Positions 15,880 to 23,228 of a stretch of DNA of 64,000 bases are shown here, piece after piece (the first letter of the stretch is position 1; each line of letters begins with the position of its first letter). The stretch spans positions 62,001 through 126,000 of the forward strand of contig NZ_BMNH01000007.1 in assembly GCF_014646355.1 (NCBI RefSeq). The letters are read 5' to 3'. The stretch is from Nonomuraea cavernae. Its GTDB lineage: Bacteria; Actinomycetota; Actinomycetes; Streptosporangiales; Streptosporangiaceae. A program made the translations under genes and the position numbers. Below the pieces are notes generated by a model, which saw only the letters and a list, made by a program, of their open reading frames with translations, was not told the origin of the DNA and ran no database searches.

Positions 15880-16731
15880 TCAGGTGGTGACGAGGTCGGT
15901 CAGGTGGGTCAGCATCCGGGCGGCGTCGGGCTCCTTGCCGGTGAAGAGGCGGAAGGAGTGGGCCGCCTGGGACATGGCCATCCCGCCGCCGTTCAGGGTC
16001 CGGCAGCCGATCGCCCGCGCCGTCCGCAGCAGCTCGGTCTCCAGTGGCAGGTAGACGATGTCGGCCACCCAGAGCCCGGGGTGCAGCAGCTCGGCGGGCA
16101 GCGCGAGCCCGGGGTGGTGGGCCATGCCGGTGGGGGTGGCGTGCACCAGGCCGTCGGCGGTGGCCAGGCCGGCCTGGTCGGCGCGGTCGGCGGCGCGGGC
16201 GCGGCCGGCGCCGAACCGGCGTTCCAGCTCGGCGGCCAGCGAGCCGGCCCGGCCGGGGTCGGCGTCGACGACGGTCAACCGGCCGGCTCCGTGTGTGAGC
16301 AGTGCGTGGGCCACCGCGGCGCCCGCGCCTCCCGCGCCGAGCTGCACGATCTCCCCGGTGGGCGCGCCGGGCAGGTCGCGGGCGAAGGACTCGGCGAAGC
16401 CGGTCCAGTCGGTGTTGTGCCCGATGGCCCGGTCGCCGTCGAAGACGACGGTGTTGACGGCGCCGAGGACCGCCGCGTCCTCCGACAGGTCGTCGAGGTG
16501 CGGGATGACGGTCTGCTTGCCGGGATGGGTGATGTTCAGCCCGTCGTAGCCGAGCCGCCTGGCCGTACGGACCAGGTCTCCCACGTCGTCGGCGGTGAGC
16601 CCGAGGACGGCGAGGTCGATCAGCCGGTAGGTGTAGTGCAGGCCGTGGAAGCGTGCCTCGCGCTCGTGCAGGGCAGGGCTGAGGGAGGCGCCGATGCCGG
16701 CGCCGATCAGCCCGATCAGATAGGAGGTCAT
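15880..16731 (-). CDS. aroE: Shikimate/quinate dehydrogenase
   Basis: The protein has 283 aa; ATG 16731 has GAGGG/GGGTGG just upstream, while the longer frame to 16770 runs into the operator. The N-terminal substrate domain has GAGIGASLSPALHE (SxS shikimate-binding motif) and NITHPGKQ with the catalytic Lys; Asp is in NTDWTGF. The nucleotide domain has LGAGGAGAAVAHALL. Because it is cotranscribed with a catabolic dehydroshikimate dehydratase and sits opposite a shikimate-type carrier, it is probably the catabolic enzyme oxidising quinate/shikimate (QsuD-like) rather than the biosynthetic AroE. The choice of symbol follows the family. Confidence 0.85.
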   Translation of the reverse strand: MTSYLIGLIGAGIGASLSPALHEREARFHGLHYTYRLIDLAVLGLTADDVGDLVRTARRLGYDGLNITHPGKQTVIPHLDDLSEDAAVLGAVNTVVFDGDRAIGHNTDWTGFAESFARDLPGAPTGEIVQLGAGGAGAAVAHALLTHGAGRLTVVDADPGRAGSLAAELERRFGAGRARAADRADQAGLATADGLVHATPTGMAHHPGLALPAELLHPGLWVADIVYLPLETELLRTARAIGCRTLNGGGMAMSQAAHSFRLFTGKEPDAARMLTHLTDLVTT

Positions 16732-16752
16732 CCACCCTCGCCTCAATGTACG

Positions 16753-16764
16753 AACTAGTGAGTT
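16753..16764. promoter_or_regulatory. Candidate TetR operator, AACT-AGTG-AGTT
   Basis: Perfect inverted repeat AACT-N4-AGTT, flanked by the 10-mer TACGAACTAG at 16749-16758. It lies just upstream of the aroE start. The same 10-mer in reverse complement occurs at 16894-16903. Confidence 0.65.
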
Positions 16765-16887
16765 AGTCATATCTCATCCCGGGCCAGGAGGAAAGGGGCG
16801 ACCTCTTTCCTGGGTCTCCTCCGGTTCTCGCCCGGTTCTCCGTCCGGCTCTTGACAGGTGAAATGAGTCACTGCAGCATCTGCAATT

Positions 16888-16899
16888 AACTATCTAGTT
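16888..16899. promoter_or_regulatory. Second candidate TetR operator, AACT-ATCT-AGTT
   Basis: Same AACT-N4-AGTT dyad, with CTAGTTCGTA at 16894-16903 being the exact reverse complement of the flank of the first site. It is on the transporter side of the divergent promoter. The pair suggests coordinated repression of both directions by one TetR dimer type. Confidence 0.65.
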
Positions 16900-17012
16900 C
16901 GTAACTCGCCGGAAATCTCTGGAAGGCGGACTCGCGTGGCGGGAGCCCCGGCCTCCCACGACGCGCGCCGGGGGGCAGCCGACCACCTCCATCGAAGCCG
17001 CAAGGAGCACTC

Positions 17013-18362
17013 GTGACCGATCGATCACCCGGCGACCAGCAGGGCACGCCGCGCAAGGCGGCACTCGCCGCCTGGATCGGCAGCGCGCTGGAGTACTACG
17101 ACTTCTTCATCTACGGCAGCGCGGCGGCCCTGATCTTCTCGAAGGTGTTCTTCGACGAGTCGGACCCCGCCACCGCCACCCTCCAGTCGCTGGCCAGCTT
17201 CGGCGTGGCCTACGCGGCCAGGCCGGTCGGCGCCTTCATCCTCGGGCACGTCGGCGACAGGTTCGGCCGCAAGAAGATCATGGTCTTCACGCTGGTCCTG
17301 ATGGGCGTCTCGACCTTCCTCATCGGCTGCCTGCCGACCCGCGACCAGATCGGCGGCCTGGCGCCTGCGTTGCTGGTGTTCCTGCGCGTGCTGCAGGGCC
17401 TGTCGGCGGCCGGCGAGCAGGCCAGCGCCAACTCCATGACGCTGGAGCACTCCCCCGCCGACCGGCGCGGCTACTACACCAGCTTCACGCTCAACGGCAC
17501 GCAGTTCGGCCAGATCCTGGCCACCTTCGCGTTCATCCCGGTCGCGGCCCTGCCGGAGGAGCAGCTGCTCAGCTGGGGCTGGCGGGTGCCGTTCTGGCTC
17601 AGCGTGGCCGTCGCGGTCGCCGGCTGGATCATCCGCCGCAAGCTGGACGAGACCCCCGCCTTCGAGCGTGAGGTGGCCGAGGGCACCGTGCCGAAGATGC
17701 CGCTCTCCCTGCTCTTCCGCGACCACTGGGCGAGCGTGCTGCGCGTCGTCTGCGCGGCCCTGATCGCCACGGTCAGCACGATCTTCACCGTCTGGGCGCT
17801 CAACTACGCCACCAGCGACGCGATCGGGCTCGACAAGGCCACCATGCTCTGGGTCGGCGTCGCCGCCAACGGCGTGGCCCTCGTGACGATCCCGCTGTGG
17901 GCGCGGCTGTCGGACCGGATCGGCCGCCGGCCCGTCTTCCTGATCGGCGCCGTGGGCAGCCCGATCATGATCTTCGTCTACCTGGCGGCGATCAACTCGA
18001 AGAGCTACCCGCTGATCTTCCTGGTCGGCATCCTGACGCTCGGCGTCGTCTACAGCGCCTCCAACGGCATCTGGCCGTCGTTGTACGGCGAGATGTTCAC
18101 CACCAAGGTGCGCCTGTCGGGCATGGCGATCGGCACCCAGATCGGCTTCGCCATCGCGGGCTTCGCGGTGGCCTCGGCCGCCGGGATCGTCTCGCCGTCA
18201 GGCTGGCTCGGCCTGCAGGGCTGGACCGGGGTGGCGATCTTCACCGGCATCCTCTGCGCGATCAGCGCCATCGCGGTCCTGACGGCCAAGGAGACCGCCC
18301 ACGTGCCGACCGAGGAGCTCGGCCGCAAGCCCGCCGGCGACGGCGTCTCCACCCCCGCCTGA
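17013..18362 (+). CDS. MHS-family MFS carrier, shikimate/quinate transporter-like (ShiA)
   Basis: The protein has 449 aa; GTG 17013 follows AAGGAGC. The opening AAWIGSALEYYDFFIYGSAA and the GHVGDRFGRKK loop are hallmarks of the metabolite:H+ symporter subfamily (ShiA, ProP, KgtP). It has twelve predicted helices and RRKLDETPAFE after TM6. Its divergent position to the shikimate dehydrogenase/dehydroshikimate dehydratase operon and shared operators point to uptake of shikimate or quinate. Stop and LacI stop are only 5 bp apart, convergent. Confidence 0.88.
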   Translation: MTDRSPGDQQGTPRKAALAAWIGSALEYYDFFIYGSAAALIFSKVFFDESDPATATLQSLASFGVAYAARPVGAFILGHVGDRFGRKKIMVFTLVLMGVSTFLIGCLPTRDQIGGLAPALLVFLRVLQGLSAAGEQASANSMTLEHSPADRRGYYTSFTLNGTQFGQILATFAFIPVAALPEEQLLSWGWRVPFWLSVAVAVAGWIIRRKLDETPAFEREVAEGTVPKMPLSLLFRDHWASVLRVVCAALIATVSTIFTVWALNYATSDAIGLDKATMLWVGVAANGVALVTIPLWARLSDRIGRRPVFLIGAVGSPIMIFVYLAAINSKSYPLIFLVGILTLGVVYSASNGIWPSLYGEMFTTKVRLSGMAIGTQIGFAIAGFAVASAAGIVSPSGWLGLQGWTGVAIFTGILCAISAIAVLTAKETAHVPTEELGRKPAGDGVSTPA

Positions 18363-18367
18363 GCCGC

Positions 18368-19378
18368 TCACCCGGGTGGGGCCGTGCTCTCACGGACGAT
18401 CAGCTCCGTGGCCAGCTCCACCCGGCGGCTCTCCGGCACCTCGCCGCGTCCCATGCCCAGCACCGTACGGGTGGCGAGGGCGGCCATCTCCTGCAGCGGC
18501 TGGCGCACCGTGGTCAGCGGCGGCCAGGCCGACTTGGCCAGTGGCAGATCGTCGAACCCCACCACGCTGAGGTCCTCGGGCACCCGCAGGCCACGCTGCC
18601 GCGCCGCCTCGAAGACGCCGAACGCCTGCAGGTCGCTGCCCGCGAAGATGGCCGTGGGCGGGTCGTCGAGCGAGAGCAGCGCGTGCCCCTCGTCGTGACC
18701 GGAGTCGACCAGGAAGGTGCCGCGCCGGATCAGCTCGGGCGCGAGCGGCATCCCGGCGGTCTCCAGGGCCGCCCGGTAGCCGTCGATCCGGGCCTGACCG
18801 CAGAGCATGTCGGCGGGGCCGCTGATCATCCCGATCCGCCGGTGGCCCAGCTCGATCAGGTGGCGGGTCGCGGCCAGCCCGCCGTTCCAGTTGGTGGCGC
18901 CCACCGAGACGACGCCGGCCGCCGGCTCGCCCTCCGGATCGACCACGACGAACGGCAGCGACCGGGCGCTGAGCTGCGACTGCACTCCCGCCGACAGGCG
19001 TGAGGCGACGATCACCACACCGTCGGTGCGGCGCGCGGCCAGGCGCTCCAGCCAGTCGCGGCCGGGGCCCGCGTGCGTGTGCAGCACGGAGATCACCAGG
19101 CTGGCCCCCGCCTCGTACGCCACGGTCTCGGCGCCGCGCACGATCTCCATCGCCCAGGGCGACTCGACCTCGGCGAAGACCAGGTCGACCAGCCCGGCCG
19201 GGGCGTCGCCCTGGCTGGCCCGCCGCTGGTAACCGTGCTCGCGCAGCAGCCGCTCGATCCGGTGCCGGGTCGCGGGCGCGACCTCGGGGCGGCCGTTGAC
19301 GACCTTGGAAACCGTGGGGATCGAGACCCCGGCCTCCTCGGCTATCAGGGCGATCGTCACCCGCCTCTTCGCTGGCAT
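18368..19378 (-). CDS. LacI-family transcriptional repressor
   Basis: The protein has 336 aa from ATG 19378. The N-terminal HTH TIALIAEEAGVSIPTVSKVVNGR is followed by a hinge helix and a periplasmic-binding-protein-like effector domain (about 65-330) with VVGFDDLPLA near the C-terminus. The effector resembles those of actinobacterial sugar repressors, but no sugar gene adjoins it. A perfect palindrome 14 bp upstream of the start suggests autoregulation. It may act in trans. Confidence 0.9.
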   Translation of the reverse strand: MPAKRRVTIALIAEEAGVSIPTVSKVVNGRPEVAPATRHRIERLLREHGYQRRASQGDAPAGLVDLVFAEVESPWAMEIVRGAETVAYEAGASLVISVLHTHAGPGRDWLERLAARRTDGVVIVASRLSAGVQSQLSARSLPFVVVDPEGEPAAGVVSVGATNWNGGLAATRHLIELGHRRIGMISGPADMLCGQARIDGYRAALETAGMPLAPELIRRGTFLVDSGHDEGHALLSLDDPPTAIFAGSDLQAFGVFEAARQRGLRVPEDLSVVGFDDLPLAKSAWPPLTTVRQPLQEMAALATRTVLGMGRGEVPESRRVELATELIVRESTAPPG

Positions 19379-19391
19379 GGTCGGGAGTGTA

Positions 19392-19404
19392 CCGAAACTT
19401 TCGG
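19392..19404. promoter_or_regulatory. Palindrome CCGAAA-C-TTTCGG, candidate LacI operator
   Basis: Perfect 6+1+6 dyad immediately upstream of the LacI start. Related GAAA/TTTC elements follow at 19483-19492 (TTTCGCGAAA) and 19488-19499 (CGAAATCTTTCG), between this gene and the upstream LanB gene. CGAA/TTCG-type dyads are typical for actinobacterial LacI proteins of sugar genes. Confidence 0.6.
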
Positions 19405-19508
19405 CTTGGACTCCCGCTCACTCCTGCGACGCACCCGTAACACCCCGGTTACCTGTGCTCCTGGCAACGAAATTGTCGGTGGTTTCGCGAAATCTTTCGA
19501 CCGGAGGT

Positions 19509-21698
19509 TCAGGAGTCCCGGGCCGAGACGTCCAGCGTGTACTCGGTCACCCGCTGCCCCTGCGGGCCGTAGCAGGGCGCGGCGGCCGGGTCCGGCAGGG
19601 CCTCCTCCAGCACGACCGGCCCGCCCCGGCGGGTGGCGGCCCTGGCCAGCGACAGCAGCAGGAAGTGGTCGGTCACGTCCACGTAGAACGGCCTGCGGAG
19701 TGAGCCGGGGCGGGCGCCGGCCAGGCGGGCGAAGAAACGGCGCGGGATCCGGTGCCGGTCCAGCCAACGGGCCGTCCGCGTCAGGTAGGCGGCGTCCGGC
19801 TCGCCGGCGACCGGGACGGGCAGGTCGGCCGCGCTCATCCGCCAGCCGGCGCGGACCAGCACGACCCGCCCGACCCGCAGCCGCGGCCAGGCGTGCGGCT
19901 CCTCCGCGCTCCCGCCGATCTCCCACGGCTCGGGCAGGGCGACGCACGGCTCGCCGAAGACACGGACCAGGAACGACCAGGCCGGCGGCAGCGTGGCCTC
20001 GGGCGCCAGCCCCAGGTGGGCGGGCCGCACCGGATTGCCGTCACCGTCGGACAGCAGCAGGCGCAGGCTGCCCGGATCGTAGGAGACGCGCAGGTCGGCC
20101 ACCGACGGGCCCGGCCAGCCGGTGACGGTGAACGGGTAGTCGACGGTGACGCCCGAGGAGGGCCGCAGGTTGAGGTGGGCGCCGAAGCCGCCCAGGCACT
20201 CGGCCACCGGCCGCGGCCGCACGGCGGGCGCGTCGGCGCCGGCCAGGGCGAGCAGGTGGCGGATCCGGCCGATGCCCCGGCCGTAGCCGGCGGTGACGGA
20301 GTCGAGCACGAACTCCGGTCCCGGCAGAAGGTGGCCGTGGCAGGCGATGGAGCCGGGCGGCCGGAGGTGCTTGGGCCAGGCGGCCGCCATCTTGTCCACC
20401 AGGTCGGGGTCGGCGACGATCGCGCCGCGCTCGTCGGGCGACCCGCCGTACAGGATCTCGCAGGTCTCCCGGCGCAGCCGGGCGAGCTCGCGCACCGCCG
20501 GACCGGCCGGCGCGGAGTCGCGGTCGACGAGGTGCGCGTCGTGATAGAAGCGGACGAACGGGACGGTGGCCCGTTCGCCGTGGCAGCGTACGAAGTGCTC
20601 GGCCAGCGCGAGCTTGACCGGCAGGTCGGGGTCGAACACGGCGGCCAGCCGGCGCACGGTGTCGAGGTCGCGCAGCACCGGCTCCCAGGCGGCACGCCCG
20701 CAGACGGCCACCGGCTCGGGCGACACGGCGGTCTCCAGCCGCACGTTCCTGACCGCGAGCTCGGCCGGGTCGCCGAGCCGGGCGAGCAGCCAGCCGGTCA
20801 CGTCCCCGATCCGGTCGTGCGGCGCCTGCTCCACCTCGCGGAGCGCGGTGGGCAGCCAGGGCCGGTCCGACGAGTCGCCGGGCAGCACCTCCTCGACCCA
20901 GGCGGCCAGGTCGGCGAGCGGATCGAGGGACTGGTCGGCGAACGGCCGCCGCCGCTCCAGCAGCCCGGCCGCCAGCAGCCGGGCCACCAGGCCGGGCGAG
21001 GCGGCGGCCCGTTCGAGCCCGCCGACCGTGGGATCGGACGTGTTGCGCACCCAGGACAGCAACCCGGCCAGCATGGGCTCGGCCGGCATGCGGACCGGCG
21101 TCTCCTCGGGGCCACTGCCCAGGAACCAGAGCCAGCCGTCCTCCTGCCGCAGGCTCGGGTTGACCCGCACCCGCACGGCCTCGCGCAGGCCGGGGCGCGT
21201 CGCGAGCGCGTCCCAGATGCGTCCCACCGTGGCGAGATCGGACTCGGGGACGACGCAACGGCGCAGCTCGTCGGGCGCGGTCGCGGCCGGGGCGTCGCCG
21301 TCGTCGTCCCACCGGCCCAGGCCGCTGATCGTGGAGGGGGCGTACGGGCTGGTCCTGGTGGCCAGGCGGGCGGCGTACCTGGCCAGGCGGGCGAGCACGG
21401 CCCGCTCGGGCGGCTCGTCGGGCCGGGCGAGCCAGCCGTCCAGCTCGGCGGAGAGCGCGGGGTTCGCGGCGGCCAGCCCGCGCCGGAAGTCCTCGTCGCA
21501 GGCCAGGAGCCGCAGCGCCTCGGTGCGGCCGGCCGTCTCGGCGGCCAGCACCCGTGACAGCTCGGTGCCGGGCTCCTCTCCGTCGGCGACGAGCCGGTCG
21601 ACCAGTTCCCAGGTGCGCGCGAACCTCAGCGCGTCCAGCTCGCCGACCGGTAGTCCCGCCACCCGCACGCCGAAGACCTCACCCACCCGATAGTCCAT
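19509..21698 (-). CDS. LanB-like glutamylation-domain protein without elimination domain (orphan split LanB / PEARL candidate)
   Basis: The protein has 729 aa; ATG 21698 follows GGGGAG by 5 bases. RLATRTSPYAPSTISGLGRW (about 110-129) is the arginine-rich N-terminal signature of lantibiotic dehydratases, and the end (RPFYVDVTDHFLLLSLARAA then LEEALPDP, split here by description) matches the close of the tRNA-dependent glutamylation domain. The SpaB_C elimination domain is absent. Family members of this kind are either half of a split dehydratase or peptide aminoacyl-tRNA ligases. No cyclase, peptidase, SpaB_C partner, transporter or clear precursor lies nearby, so the substrate is unknown. A 13-bp direct repeat precedes the gene. 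Confidence 0.8.
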   Translation of the reverse strand: MDYRVGEVFGVRVAGLPVGELDALRFARTWELVDRLVADGEEPGTELSRVLAAETAGRTEALRLLACDEDFRRGLAAANPALSAELDGWLARPDEPPERAVLARLARYAARLATRTSPYAPSTISGLGRWDDDGDAPAATAPDELRRCVVPESDLATVGRIWDALATRPGLREAVRVRVNPSLRQEDGWLWFLGSGPEETPVRMPAEPMLAGLLSWVRNTSDPTVGGLERAAASPGLVARLLAAGLLERRRPFADQSLDPLADLAAWVEEVLPGDSSDRPWLPTALREVEQAPHDRIGDVTGWLLARLGDPAELAVRNVRLETAVSPEPVAVCGRAAWEPVLRDLDTVRRLAAVFDPDLPVKLALAEHFVRCHGERATVPFVRFYHDAHLVDRDSAPAGPAVRELARLRRETCEILYGGSPDERGAIVADPDLVDKMAAAWPKHLRPPGSIACHGHLLPGPEFVLDSVTAGYGRGIGRIRHLLALAGADAPAVRPRPVAECLGGFGAHLNLRPSSGVTVDYPFTVTGWPGPSVADLRVSYDPGSLRLLLSDGDGNPVRPAHLGLAPEATLPPAWSFLVRVFGEPCVALPEPWEIGGSAEEPHAWPRLRVGRVVLVRAGWRMSAADLPVPVAGEPDAAYLTRTARWLDRHRIPRRFFARLAGARPGSLRRPFYVDVTDHFLLLSLARAATRRGGPVVLEEALPDPAAAPCYGPQGQRVTEYTLDVSARDS

Positions 21699-21710
21699 GG
21701 TGCTCCCCTT

Positions 21711-21738
21711 GTGTGGACTCCTGCTGTGTGGACTCCTG
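21711..21738. repeat. 13-bp direct repeat upstream of LanB-like gene
   Basis: GTGTGGACTCCTG occurs at 21711-21723 and 21726-21738 (15-bp period), beginning 12 bases upstream of the LanB-like start codon. It would lie in the 5' leader or promoter of that gene. No such element is seen elsewhere in the window. Confidence 0.8.
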
Positions 21739-21983
21739 GCGACACCTTCCTTTCTCTCCCTGCCTGGGGGGAACGTCGCACCACCCGCCTTTACCTGATA
21801 TGCGCGGTGAAATAGGGCCCCATAGACCGTCCCTGGCCACGGCCGGGGACACTCGTTGTCCGGCTGAAAGACCGGCCGAGGGAAACCTTAAGAATTCCGT
21901 AGGGCGACTCCACCATGCTGAAGGCAGCCGAGAGCGGCGGGATCTCAGGGGCCCCGCTGTCACACCGAGAGAAGGAGTGTCAG

Positions 21984-22592
21984 ATGGCGAGCAGACTGGT
22001 GGTCTCCACCTTCGTGTCGCTGGACGGAGTCATGCAGGCCCCCGGCGGCCCCGGCGAGGACGACTCCAACGGCTTCCCGCACAGCGGATGGCTGGCCCCG
22101 CACGTCGACGAGGGGTTCGGCGAGATCATGGGCGAGCAGTTCGAGCGGGCCGACGGCATGCTGCTGGGCCGCAGGTCGTACGACATCCTCGCCGCGCACT
22201 GGCCCGGCGTGCCCGACGAGGAGGGCGGCGCCGAGATCAACGGCATGGCGAAGTACGTCACCACGCGGACGCCGATGAACGCCGAGTGGCGCAACACGCG
22301 GGTCCTGGTGGGCGAGGCCGCCGAGACGGTCGCCGAGCTCAAGCGGAGCACCGACGGCGAGATCCTCGTCCAGGGCAGCAGCGGCCTCATCCGCACGCTG
22401 CAGGACGCCGAGCTGGTCGACGAGTATCGCCTGCTGATCTTCCCGGTCGTCCTCGGTCAGGGTAAGCGGCTCTTCGCCGAGGGCACCACGCCGGCCGGGC
22501 TGAAGGCCACCGGGTCGACAATGACCGGCGCCGGCGTCGTGTACGTCACCTACGAGTGGGCGGGCAAGCCCTCGTACGGCTCCGTCGCCTAG
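21984..22592 (+). CDS. Dihydrofolate reductase-fold (RibD C-terminal-like) protein
   Basis: The protein has 202 aa. ATG 21984 follows GAAGGAG; the frame is open back to 21915 but without a ribosome site. It starts with VVSTFVSLDGVMQAPGG, the usual YwjB/RibD_C opening, continues with MLLGRRSYDILAAHWP and closes with EILVQGSSGLIRTLQDAELVDEYRLL (positions about 131-156). It is probably an NAD(P)H-dependent reductase of the DHFR superfamily with unknown substrate; it is not the folate enzyme. Divergent from the LanB-like gene, 285 bp apart. Confidence 0.9.
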   Translation: MASRLVVSTFVSLDGVMQAPGGPGEDDSNGFPHSGWLAPHVDEGFGEIMGEQFERADGMLLGRRSYDILAAHWPGVPDEEGGAEINGMAKYVTTRTPMNAEWRNTRVLVGEAAETVAELKRSTDGEILVQGSSGLIRTLQDAELVDEYRLLIFPVVLGQGKRLFAEGTTPAGLKATGSTMTGAGVVYVTYEWAGKPSYGSVA

Positions 22593-22676
22593 CGAGCCGC
22601 CCGGGCGCGGGCCGTACAGCGAGCTGCAAGCCGGACCTGTTCAGATGGGCCCATTCACCCCCCAGTGGAGGCCGTC

Positions 22677-23228
22677 GTGATCATGGTCGTAGTCATCAGC
22701 GCTCTCGTGTTGCTCGCCCTCGTCGGCGTCATCGCCGTCTACAACGGCCTCGTGCGCAGGCGCAACGCCGTCGACAACGCCTGGGCTCAGGTCGACGTGC
22801 AACTCAAGCGCCGCCATGACCTGGTGCCCAACCTGGTGGAGACCGTACGCGGTTACGCGGGGCACGAGCGTCAGACGCTGTCCGCCGTCACCGCCGCCCG
22901 CACCCAGGCCGTCAGCGCGAGCACCCCCGCCGAGCAGGCGAACGCCGAGCACATGCTGACCGGCGCGCTGCGCGGCCTGCTCGCCGTCGTCGAGTCCTAC
23001 CCCGACCTGAAGGCCAGCCGTAACTTCGCCGAGCTGCAGGAGGAGCTGGCCACCACCGAGAACCGGATCGCCTACTCCCGGCAGTACTACAACGACGCCG
23101 TCCTCACCTACAACAACGCGATCCAGACCGTTCCGGCCAACCTCGTCGCGGGCCTCGGCGGGTTCGCGAGTCGCGAGTACTTCCAGGCACCGGGTGAGGA
23201 GCGCGGGCCGGCGCGGGTGCGGTTCTGA
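22677..23228 (+). CDS. LemA family membrane-anchored protein
   Basis: The protein has 183 aa from GTG 22677, placed 5 bases after GGAGG; the GTG at 22665 would put the ribosome site inside the gene. One N-terminal helix (VVVISALVLLALVGVIAVY) is followed by the LemA signature RRNAVDNAWAQVDVQLKRR and DLVPNLVETV, then helical repeats with ENRIAYSRQYYNDAV. LemA proteins have one N-terminal helix and a cytoplasmic or extracytoplasmic helical domain of unknown function. Its stop overlaps the next start (TGATG), indicating coupling. Confidence 0.92.
   Translation: MIMVVVISALVLLALVGVIAVYNGLVRRRNAVDNAWAQVDVQLKRRHDLVPNLVETVRGYAGHERQTLSAVTAARTQAVSASTPAEQANAEHMLTGALRGLLAVVESYPDLKASRNFAELQEELATTENRIAYSRQYYNDAVLTYNNAIQTVPANLVAGLGGFASREYFQAPGEERGPARVRF

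Noticed and set aside
13886..16735. Single 947-codon frame covering DSD and AroE region
   Set aside because: The part above 15868 is a shadow of aroE in another frame; the true DSD start is ATG 15868 with AGGAG upstream.
16732..16770. Longer AroE start at 16770
   Set aside because: It would run through the AACT-N4-AGTT operator, and the family start MTSYLIGLIG begins at 16731 with its own ribosome site.
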